Below the pieces are notes generated by a model. It made no database searches. It saw nothing but the letters and a program-made list of their open reading frames with translations, and was not told the origin of the DNA. A DNA stretch of 64,000 nt from an uncultured Opitutia bacterium (GTDB lineage Bacteria > Verrucomicrobiota > Verrucomicrobiia > Opitutales > Opitutaceae). The stretch lies in assembly GCA_903855985.1 (NCBI GenBank), contig CAIOAO010000100.1, forward strand, positions 1 to 64,000, read 5' to 3'. Positions 57,538 to 64,000 of this stretch are shown piece after piece. The translations under genes were made by a program, and so were the position numbers. The first letter of the stretch is position 1. Every line of letters starts with the position of its first letter.

Positions 57538-57834
57538 ATGGCCAAGAGCGCGCAGTTTCCCGGGAAGAGCAGCGAGGACGGGGAATTTGAGCGGCAGGAG
57601 GATGCGTTTCGCGGCTGGGTCCGGGCCGACGCGGTCTACCACGGCCACTTCAAGTGCAACCTGCGCCGCATCGCCGACTACCCGAACCTCCGGCGTCTCC
57701 TGCGGGATCTCGACCAGACCCCCGGCATCGCCGAGACCGTCAATTTCGACCACATCAAGCGCCACTACTACGTCACCCACACCGAGATCAACCCTACCCA
57801 AATTGTCCCCATCGGTCCCGATCCCTATTTATGA
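57538..57834 (+). CDS. Internally deleted glutathionyl-hydroquinone reductase (Xi-class GST remnant)
   Basis: The 98-residue frame joins two separated parts of a glutathionyl-hydroquinone reductase (YqjG/ECM4 type, normally about 310-330 residues). Residues 1-31 match the N-terminus (EDGEFERQEDAFRGWVRAD). Residues 32-98 match the C-terminus (AVYHGHFKCNLRRIADYPNL, then VNFDHIKRHYYVTH and INPTQIVPIGP). The central 220 or so residues, including the catalytic CPWAHR and the thioredoxin fold, are missing with the frame kept. It cannot be an active reductase. Its TGA overlaps the ATG of the epimerase gene. It may survive as a coupled leader for that gene or be a recent deletion. Confidence 0.82.
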   Translation: MAKSAQFPGKSSEDGEFERQEDAFRGWVRADAVYHGHFKCNLRRIADYPNLRRLLRDLDQTPGIAETVNFDHIKRHYYVTHTEINPTQIVPIGPDPYL

Positions 57835-58853
57835 AAACACTCATCATTGGCGGCACGGGGCTCATCTCCACGGGCATAGTGAAGGCGCTGCTGAAACGCG
57901 GGGCGGACATCACGGTATTTAACCGCGGCCAGACCGATGACCGGCTGGGCGGCGGGGTGAAGCACCTCGCCGGCGATCGCAACGATTTCGCCGCCTTCGC
58001 AGCCGCCATGGCCGCCGCCGGCCCGTGGGATGTCGTCATCGACATGATCTGCTTCCGCCCCGACCAGGCGGAAAGCGACGTGCGCGCCTTCGCCGGGCGC
58101 TGCGGGCACTTTATCTTCTGCAGCACCGTCTGCACTTACGGCAACACGCAGACCATCCTCCCCACCCTCGAAACCACGCCGCAGGCGCCCCTCTCGGCGT
58201 ACGGCCGGGACAAGGTCGCCTGCGAACAGGTTTTCCTGCGCGCCCATGCCGCGAAAAAAATGCCCGTCACGATTTTCCGCCCGTCGCACACCTACGGCCC
58301 GGGCGGCAATGTCATCAACAACCTCGGCTGGGAGGCGACCTTCATTGCCCGCCTGCGCCAGGGCCGGCCGATCGTCGTCAGCGGCGACGGCCACGGGCTG
58401 TGGCAGAGTGCTTACTCCGAGGATGTGGGCGTGGGATTCGCCCATGCCGCGGGCCAACCCATCTGCTTTGGCGAGGCCTACAACATTGTCGGCGACGAGA
58501 TCGTGACGTGGGACGAGTACACCCAGCGCACCGCGGCGGCCATCGGCGCACCGGCGCCGCGCCTCGTGCACATCCCCACCGACCTGCTGCTGACGCTCGA
58601 CCGTCCGCGCTACGCCGCGCTCGAGGAAATCTTCCGCTTTCACGGCGTCTACTCCAGCGCGAAGCTGAAGCGCGACGTGCCCGAGTACCGCTCCGCCATG
58701 CCGTATGCCGAGGGCGTGCGCCGCACCGTCGCGTGGATGGATCAGCACAAAAAAATCGCGCCAGCCGACAGCGACCCGCAGGAGGACCGCCTGGTCGCGG
58801 TGTGGGACCAGCTCTCCCGCGACCTGCAAAAACAACTGGCAACCCAGGCGTAA
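57831..58853 (+). CDS. NAD-dependent epimerase/dehydratase family protein
   Basis: A 340-residue short-chain-dehydrogenase-like protein. The nucleotide-binding motif is IIGGTGLISTG near the start and the active site is YGRDK (Tyr and Lys) preceded by CSTVCTYG. It resembles atypical SDRs that act on nucleotide sugars or isoflavone-like substrates. Starting at the ATG overlapped by the stop of the deleted reductase, its translation is probably coupled to that frame. It is convergent with the RNB gene. Confidence 0.92.
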   Translation: MKTLIIGGTGLISTGIVKALLKRGADITVFNRGQTDDRLGGGVKHLAGDRNDFAAFAAAMAAAGPWDVVIDMICFRPDQAESDVRAFAGRCGHFIFCSTVCTYGNTQTILPTLETTPQAPLSAYGRDKVACEQVFLRAHAAKKMPVTIFRPSHTYGPGGNVINNLGWEATFIARLRQGRPIVVSGDGHGLWQSAYSEDVGVGFAHAAGQPICFGEAYNIVGDEIVTWDEYTQRTAAAIGAPAPRLVHIPTDLLLTLDRPRYAALEEIFRFHGVYSSAKLKRDVPEYRSAMPYAEGVRRTVAWMDQHKKIAPADSDPQEDRLVAVWDQLSRDLQKQLATQA

Positions 58854-58880
58854 CCCGCACTCTGCGCCCCGCTCCGGCGC

Positions 58881-60353
58881 TTAACCCGTGGCCTCGAGGT
58901 CAATGTAACCGCGAAACACGTCCGTGTAGACCAGCTGCACGCGGAGGCGGTCGCCGACTTTCAAACCGGCAAAGCCGTTGACCAGCTTTCCCTCCACCGG
59001 CGGGTGGGCCAGGCGGACAAACGTGCCCTTACCGGACGCGCCGGTGACGGTGGCGTCGAATTTGTCCCCAATGTGCGGGGCGAGCAGCATCGCGGCCGCA
59101 GACTTCACCACGTGCCGCTCCACTTTCTTCGCGGCGTCCTCCTGCTCGGTGCAGTGCAGGGCCAGGGCGGTCAATTCGTCGTTCGGATAGGGCACGGGCT
59201 GGTGCGCCAGCGCCGCCTTGAGCAGCCGCTGCGTCAACAAATCCGGAAACCGGCGGTTCGGCGCAGTCGAGTGCGCGTAGTTTTTCACCGCGAGGCCGAA
59301 GTGCCCCGGCGCCGTGCCGCCGGGAAATTCCACGACGTATTCCCCCGCGCCCAGCAGCTTGATCACGCTGAGCGACAGGTCCGGGAAATACGCCGGGTCC
59401 GCGTCCCGCGCCGCCAGCAGGAATTTTTCCAGCGCGATGCCGTCGGCCGCCTTGGGCAGGGTGAAGTTCCGCGCCGCAGCCAGCTCGACGATCCGGTCCC
59501 AGTGCGCGGGCGTGCGCACCACGCGCCGGACCGAGGGAAATTTCCGGGCGGCCAGGAACAGCGCCGTCACGCCGTTGGCCGCGACCATCAGCTCCTCGAT
59601 CAGGTTCTTGGCGACGTTGCTCTCGTCCGCCCGCAGGTCCTGCAGGATGTCGCCGACAAACACCGGCCGCGCCTCGATCGTCTGGAGCGAGAGCGCGCCG
59701 CGCATGTGGCGGCGCGTGCGCAGCAGCTGCGCCGTGCGGTGCTGGAGCTGGAGGTTTTCCTCGAGCCCGGGCACGGCGCCGATCGCGGGCGGCCGGGGTC
59801 CGGTGCCGTCGAGCCACGCGGCCACGCTGTTGTATGCCAGCTTGGCCTGGTTGCGCACGACCGCCTCGAACACGTCCGACCGCACCAGCTCGCCTTCGGG
59901 CGAGAACACCATTTCCACGATCACCGCGAGCCGTTCGGTGCCGAAATTGAGCGAGGTCAGGTTCGTCGACAGCTTCTCCGGCAGCATCGGGAAGATCTGG
60001 CCCGCGGTGTAAACCGAGGTGGTGTTTTCCCGGGCGTGTGCGTCGATCGCCGAATTCTGCCTGACCAGCGCGGCCACGTCCGCAATCGCGACCCGCAACA
60101 TCACTTCGCCGCCGGGTAGCGCCTCGGCGACGGAGAGCTGGTCCAGATCGAGCGAGTCATCGTTGTCGATCGAACACCACAGCAGCGCCCGCAGGTCGCG
60201 CGTCGCGGCGGTTTTCACCGCCGGGCCGTGGATCGCGGCCAGCTCGAGCAACGCCGCGGGGAAAAAATCCGGCTCCAGGCCCCGCTCGATCATCACGCGG
60301 TGGGCAATCCGTTGCAAAACGACGCGGGACTGTCCGGTGGAGTGGGTGGTCAT
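58881..60353 (-). CDS. RNB domain-containing ribonuclease (RNase II-like)
   Basis: A 490-residue exoribonuclease-like protein. The RNB catalytic loop reads SIDNDDSLDLDQLSVAEAL, with the metal Asp residues in D-x6-D-x-D register; the last Asp of the RNase II DxDD is Gln here, as in a known RNB subgroup with DLDQL. Later blocks EKLSTNLTSLNFGTERLAV, YAHSTAPNRRFPDLLTQRLL and a C-terminal S1-like segment (GDKFDATVTGASGKGTFVRL) complete the enzyme. No N-terminal cold-shock domain is present. It probably degrades RNA 3' to 5' in the cytoplasm. Confidence 0.92.
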   Translation of the reverse strand: MTTHSTGQSRVVLQRIAHRVMIERGLEPDFFPAALLELAAIHGPAVKTAATRDLRALLWCSIDNDDSLDLDQLSVAEALPGGEVMLRVAIADVAALVRQNSAIDAHARENTTSVYTAGQIFPMLPEKLSTNLTSLNFGTERLAVIVEMVFSPEGELVRSDVFEAVVRNQAKLAYNSVAAWLDGTGPRPPAIGAVPGLEENLQLQHRTAQLLRTRRHMRGALSLQTIEARPVFVGDILQDLRADESNVAKNLIEELMVAANGVTALFLAARKFPSVRRVVRTPAHWDRIVELAAARNFTLPKAADGIALEKFLLAARDADPAYFPDLSLSVIKLLGAGEYVVEFPGGTAPGHFGLAVKNYAHSTAPNRRFPDLLTQRLLKAALAHQPVPYPNDELTALALHCTEQEDAAKKVERHVVKSAAAMLLAPHIGDKFDATVTGASGKGTFVRLAHPPVEGKLVNGFAGLKVGDRLRVQLVYTDVFRGYIDLEATG

Positions 60354-60567
60354 GGGGGGGTATTTCCTGAGTGTCAGCTGCCGCAGGCGTGGTCAATGAG
60401 GGCGTTTGCTTGGTCCCGGCTGCGCTGGAAAGGTTGCGGCCGGGGTGAGTTCCTTCCGCCCGGTGACCCGCCCGCGCGGCTGGGGTTCCGTCCGCGCGGA
60501 TTGACAGGGGCGGGGGCGGACCGGTTGGCTGCTGTGGTCAGGAGCCCAGCGTGGTCCCCCCTCCCGC

Positions 60568-61665
60568 ATGTACCAAACCCGCCGCACCTTCCTGAAGCAC
60601 GCCTCCCTGCTCGCGGCCACCGTGCCGCTGGCGCACCTGGGCCTTACCGCCGCCGCGCCCGCGCCCCGGCGCCGGCCGGTGATCACCGGCAGCTTTCTCG
60701 ACATCCAACACGTCAACTACTGGGACGCCCAATACTGGATCGACGAGTGCCGCGAGTGGCGGGACGAAAACTGGACCGCGCTCATCGCCGAAATGAAGGC
60801 CGCGGGACTCGACACCGCCATCCTGACCAACTGCGCCCTGTGGGGCCGGCCGCTTTATCCCGCGAACGCCCGGACCGTCGGCCGGCAGCTGCCCCTGCCG
60901 TGTCCGGATCCCGTGGGCGCGATCGTCCGCGCCTGCGAGCAGCACGGCCTCGGGCTTTACCTCGGGCTCGGCGCCTTCGGCCGTTACTCGCTCAACGCCA
61001 ATCCCGACGTCACCCCCGAGCACGACACCTGGCTGGCCGCCATGGCGGAGGACCTGCGCGAAAAATACGGGGCCTCACCCGCGTGGCGGGGCTTTTATCT
61101 TTCCGCCGAGGCACACGCGGTGAAAGGCGGCGGCCTGTTCGAGCCGGCGGACTGCGCGAAGACCGCGCGTTTCGTGAAATCCATCCGGGAGCGCGTCCCG
61201 GGCGCGAAGCTCATGATGTCCCCCGCCCACCTCGGCCGCCCACGGCCGGAGCAGCTCGACCCGCTCCAGCGCCAGCTGGAGCAGCTCAACGTGGACATCG
61301 TCGCCTACCAGGACCACGCGGGTTTCGAGAAACTCTACCCGGACCTGGATTTCAACGAGGCGGCGGCCGGCTACGCGCTGATCAAGCCCCTCCATGAAAA
61401 AGCCGGCCAGCAGCTGTGGGTGAACTGCGAGGTGTTCGAGTACACCGAGAAACGCCCCGATGGCCGCCGCGTCTGCACGCCCTGTCAGTTTGAGCGCCTC
61501 GAGCGCCAGCTGCTCGCCGCGGCGCCGGTCGCGGACAAGCTCATCATTTACCAGTACCAGGGCCTCATGAACCTGCGGTCCGAAAAAGTGAACATCGGCG
61601 CCCCGGGCTCGGTTGAGCTGCACGACGCCTACCTGAAATTCCGCACCGCCCAGCTCGCCTCCTGA
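60568..61665 (+). CDS. Tat-exported DUF4434-like protein
   Basis: A 365-residue protein with a twin-arginine leader (YQTRRTFLKHASLLAATVPL) and a TIM-barrel-like body. The early ITGSFLDIQHVNYWDAQYW and later GLGLYLGLGAFGRYS, RGFYLSAEAH and MMSPAHLGRPRP segments fit DUF4434, a glycosidase-like family. It is probably periplasmic. The neighbouring gene 10 bases downstream has a very similar leader but a different body, and the two are likely co-transcribed. Substrate unknown. Confidence 0.82.
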   Translation: MYQTRRTFLKHASLLAATVPLAHLGLTAAAPAPRRRPVITGSFLDIQHVNYWDAQYWIDECREWRDENWTALIAEMKAAGLDTAILTNCALWGRPLYPANARTVGRQLPLPCPDPVGAIVRACEQHGLGLYLGLGAFGRYSLNANPDVTPEHDTWLAAMAEDLREKYGASPAWRGFYLSAEAHAVKGGGLFEPADCAKTARFVKSIRERVPGAKLMMSPAHLGRPRPEQLDPLQRQLEQLNVDIVAYQDHAGFEKLYPDLDFNEAAAGYALIKPLHEKAGQQLWVNCEVFEYTEKRPDGRRVCTPCQFERLERQLLAAAPVADKLIIYQYQGLMNLRSEKVNIGAPGSVELHDAYLKFRTAQLAS

Positions 61666-61675
61666 CCACTCCGCC

Positions 61676-63172
61676 ATGAACCAGACCCGCCGCCGCTTTC
61701 TCCAAGCCTCCACCCTGCTCGCGGCGGCGCTGCCGCTGGCGAAGCTCCGGCTCGACGGCGCCGGGCCTGCGCCCGCGCCGGCCGTGGTCCCGCCGGCAGG
61801 GACGCAGGCGGGGCCGTTGCGCGAGATCCTCTTCACCCCCGGCAACACCGCAGAGCGGAAAAACAGCTATGACCGCTTCGAGCCGATGCAGAAATCCGCC
61901 CTCAATCCCGTCTTCACCGCCGAACAGCCGTGGGAGGAGAGCGGCCTCGACTGGGGGAGCGTGATCCGCTCGCGGCTCGACGGGAAATTCAAGTTTTTCT
62001 ACAGCACCGAGTTTCCCGGCCACGTCGAGGGCGCCGTCCTCATCGACAATTCGATGCAGGGCAAAAAACACTGCGTCGTGTGCTACGCCGAGTCGGACGA
62101 CGGCCTGCACTGGCGCCGCCCGGCGCTGAACCGGCACTTCGCGGACCGGTTTCCCGGCAACAACATCATCCTCCACTGGCCCGCCTACTTCAACGACTCC
62201 GTCTCCGTCATCGAGGACTGGCACGAGCGCGACCCCGCGCGACGCTACAAGATGCTGATGTACCACCACGACGTGAAGGACCTCGACCAGCGCGGCGGCT
62301 GCCTGCTGGTCTCGCCCGACGGGCTGCAATGGACGCCCACCGGCACCGTCCTGCCGTCGCAGGACGCGGAGTCGCTCTGGCAGGATCCGGCGGGCCGCTA
62401 CTACGGCTTCCTCAAGGACCGCCTCGCCGACCAGCGCAGCCGGATGCTGGTGCACAGCGACGATTTCAAGACCTGGAGCGAGCCGCAGTGGGTCATTACG
62501 CCCGACCACGGCGACAACGCCGGCACGAACTTCTACAACCAGACCGCCTTCACCCTGGCCGGCCGCACGCTGGGTTTTCTCAACGTGTTCGACGTCGCGA
62601 GCCAGACCACGTGGATCGAGCTCCTGGAAAGCGGTGACAATCTCAACTGGCGCCGCATGCCGTCGCGTCCCCGTCTGCTCGGGCCCGGCGCCCCCGGCTC
62701 CTACGATGGCGGCGGGACCTACCTCGGGCTGGCCGAGCCCATCCTCGTCGGTGACGAGCACCGTTATTATTATTACGCGTCAGCCGACCGGCATGACGCC
62801 GCCGCCGCCGGGCAGCTCGCCGCGCTGAAACCGTCGCTCGCCTTCGCCACCTTCAAAAAGAACCGCCTCGTCGGCCAGCAGACCGAGGGCGACGGCTATT
62901 TTTCGACCCTGCCCTTCATCTGCCCGGGCGGAAAACTCTTCCTCAATTTCGTCGCTGCCGGGGACGTCACCGTGTCCGTCAAGCGCGCCGGCTACGGCAT
63001 CGAGTACGAGGGTTTTGCCCAGCCGGACTGCCATCCCGTCACCGGGGACCAGCCGCATGCCGCGATCACGTGGAAAACGAAGGCCAGCCTCGACGAACTC
63101 ACGGGCAAGTACATCCGCCTCCGCGTGCACGGCCGGAACCTCTCGGCCTACAGCGCCGTGTTCGAGGCCTGA
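61676..63172 (+). CDS. Tat-exported five-bladed beta-propeller protein (GH43/GH32-like)
   Basis: A 498-residue protein with a twin-arginine leader (NQTRRRFLQASTLLAAALPL). The body has repeated beta-blade signatures (FKFFYSTEF, HCVVCYAESDDGLHWRRP, RYKMLMYHHDVKDLDQRGG, LVSPDGLQWTPTGTVLPSQDAESLWQDPAGRYYGF), as in glycoside hydrolase clans with five-bladed propellers, and a C-terminal beta domain. Catalytic acids could not be assigned firmly. It follows the DUF4434 gene by 10 bases. The pair probably works on an exported or periplasmic glycan (inference). Confidence 0.8.
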   Translation: MNQTRRRFLQASTLLAAALPLAKLRLDGAGPAPAPAVVPPAGTQAGPLREILFTPGNTAERKNSYDRFEPMQKSALNPVFTAEQPWEESGLDWGSVIRSRLDGKFKFFYSTEFPGHVEGAVLIDNSMQGKKHCVVCYAESDDGLHWRRPALNRHFADRFPGNNIILHWPAYFNDSVSVIEDWHERDPARRYKMLMYHHDVKDLDQRGGCLLVSPDGLQWTPTGTVLPSQDAESLWQDPAGRYYGFLKDRLADQRSRMLVHSDDFKTWSEPQWVITPDHGDNAGTNFYNQTAFTLAGRTLGFLNVFDVASQTTWIELLESGDNLNWRRMPSRPRLLGPGAPGSYDGGGTYLGLAEPILVGDEHRYYYYASADRHDAAAAGQLAALKPSLAFATFKKNRLVGQQTEGDGYFSTLPFICPGGKLFLNFVAAGDVTVSVKRAGYGIEYEGFAQPDCHPVTGDQPHAAITWKTKASLDELTGKYIRLRVHGRNLSAYSAVFEA

Positions 63173-63182
63173 CCGCCCCGGA

Positions 63183-63878
63183 TCACGAGATCCAGTGGGC
63201 GATCGCAAACGCCGCCGCCGCCGCCAGGCCGCCGATGATCGTGGTCTGCAGCGCGCTGCGGACGACCGGCACACCCGTGAAGCGGCCCTTGATCCCGCCA
63301 AAGATCGCCAGCGCCAGCAGTGTCACGGTCACCGAGACCTTCAACGCGGCGTGCGCGTCCGACAGGACCAGGTAGGCGCTGAGCGGGATGACGCCACCGA
63401 CGATGTACGCGCTGGCAATCGTCAGCGCGCTCTTCCACGCGCGATGGGGATTCGGCTCCTCCAGCCCGAGTTCAAAGCGCATCATGAAGGTCACCCAGTC
63501 CTTCGGCCGCTTCCGCAGCGACTCGACGACCGTGTGGCATTCCTCGTGGGTGAGGCCGTAAGTCAGGAAAATGTCGCGCACTTCCTGGGCCTCGTCCTCG
63601 GCCCGCGTGATGATCTCGGTTTCCTCGCGCACCTTCTCGCTCGCATAATGCTCGGCATCGCCGCGCGCCGCGAGATAGCCGCCGAGGCCCATCGCAATCG
63701 AGCCCGCCGCGATCTCGGCGAAGCCGGCCGTGACGATCAGTTGCGTCGAGGAAATCGCGCCGGTGAGTCCGGCCGCGAGGGCGAACGGCACCGTCAGGCC
63801 GTCGGACATGCCGATGACGATATCCCGGACGGCCTCGCCGGCCGTGAAATGCTTCTCGATATGTGGTTCGCTGGACAT
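63183..63878 (-). CDS. VIT1/CCC1-family iron/manganese transporter
   Basis: A 231-residue membrane protein of the VIT1/CCC1 family. The start IEKHFTAGEAVRDIVIGMSDGLTVPFALAAGLTGA is characteristic, followed by GSIAMGLGGYLAARGDAEHYASE and a charged cytoplasmic loop with Glu/His metal sites (EETEIITRAEDEAQEVRDIF, THEECHTVVESL). Three more membrane segments close the protein. It probably exports ferrous iron or manganese. The ATG at 63878 matches the family start. An ATG at 63995 on the other strand may begin the next gene, cut by the window edge. Confidence 0.93.
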   Translation of the reverse strand: MSSEPHIEKHFTAGEAVRDIVIGMSDGLTVPFALAAGLTGAISSTQLIVTAGFAEIAAGSIAMGLGGYLAARGDAEHYASEKVREETEIITRAEDEAQEVRDIFLTYGLTHEECHTVVESLRKRPKDWVTFMMRFELGLEEPNPHRAWKSALTIASAYIVGGVIPLSAYLVLSDAHAALKVSVTVTLLALAIFGGIKGRFTGVPVVRSALQTTIIGGLAAAAAFAIAHWIS

Positions 63879-64000
63879 GGCGCAGGATGAGCCGGGGGCG
63901 GAAGGCATGGCAAGCGGCCAGACTCGGGGCCCGCATTTTTTCGCCGCCAGTTCGAGGCTGACTCGGGCGGCGGTCCCGCCGTAGTTTCCCGCCCATGAGC

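Noticed and set aside
60501-60530. TTGACA as a -35 box upstream of the DUF4434-like gene
   Set aside because: No reasonable -10 hexamer lies 16-18 bases downstream, so a single matching hexamer is not enough.
63995-64000. ATG AGC at the right edge as the start of a new plus-strand gene
   Set aside because: Only two codons are visible, so it cannot be supported, although the divergent position makes it plausible.

Overview
The window is GC-rich (about 65-70% by eye), densely coded bacterial chromosome, most likely from Verrucomicrobiota close to Opitutaceae (Opitutus or Lacunisphaera type). This is inference from gene content: a GldA/GldF/GldG/DUF4340 transport cluster, a Bacteroidetes-like ParE/ParC pair, Tat-exported sugar-related proteins, a DUF1684 protein, a sulfatase-fold protein, and abundant short-period intergenic repeats. 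No rRNA, tRNA, prophage or CRISPR array was recognised. Many long open frames lie antisense to real genes and are high-GC shadows.

Layout. 1-4.6 kb: end of a PfkB kinase, SGNH hydrolase, proA, small envelope proteins, birA. 4.6-13 kb: a five-gene same-strand run of ABC ATPase, permease, GldG-like protein, DUF4340 protein and AsmA-like protein. 13-20.8 kb: a large hybrid histidine kinase, a secreted amidohydrolase, a sulfatase homologue lacking its catalytic residues, and a dienelactone hydrolase-like protein. 20.9-25.8 kb: an uncharacterised two-gene membrane/coiled-coil unit, def, a PduO-type adenosyltransferase and a DUF6580 membrane protein. 25.9-31.6 kb: a secreted alpha-helical-barrel-like protein, PIN-PhoH ATPase, a coiled-coil membrane protein and a lower-GC HNH nuclease gene. 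31.8-36 kb: parC and parE. 36-38.7 kb: a DsbA-like gene and a DUF1684 gene separated by a RAYT-type transposase element whose two ends supply the stop codons of both neighbours. 38.8-50.5 kb: aldo/keto reductase, MFS exporter, tiny membrane proteins, two paralogous glycine-zipper lipoproteins, M55 peptidase, rhamnosidase-like protein, fatty acid desaturase, DTW-domain protein, PAP2 phosphatase. 50.6-64 kb: PLP decarboxylase, flavin oxidoreductase, OsmC, SEC-C protein, a sugar oxidoreductase/isomerase/epimerase group, an internally deleted glutathionyl-hydroquinone reductase, an RNB ribonuclease, two Tat-exported sugar-related proteins and a VIT1/CCC1 transporter.

The most unusual feature is a system of short-period repeats (7-bp units, plus 8- and 9-bp inverted versions) at gene boundaries and, twice, inside reading frames (sulfatase homologue and parC). 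A second, GC-rich hairpin family sits at other gene ends and once inside the same sulfatase homologue. The strongest single-locus observations are the RAYT element giving both neighbours the same C-terminal tail, the internally deleted hydroquinone reductase, and the pseudo-sulfatase.
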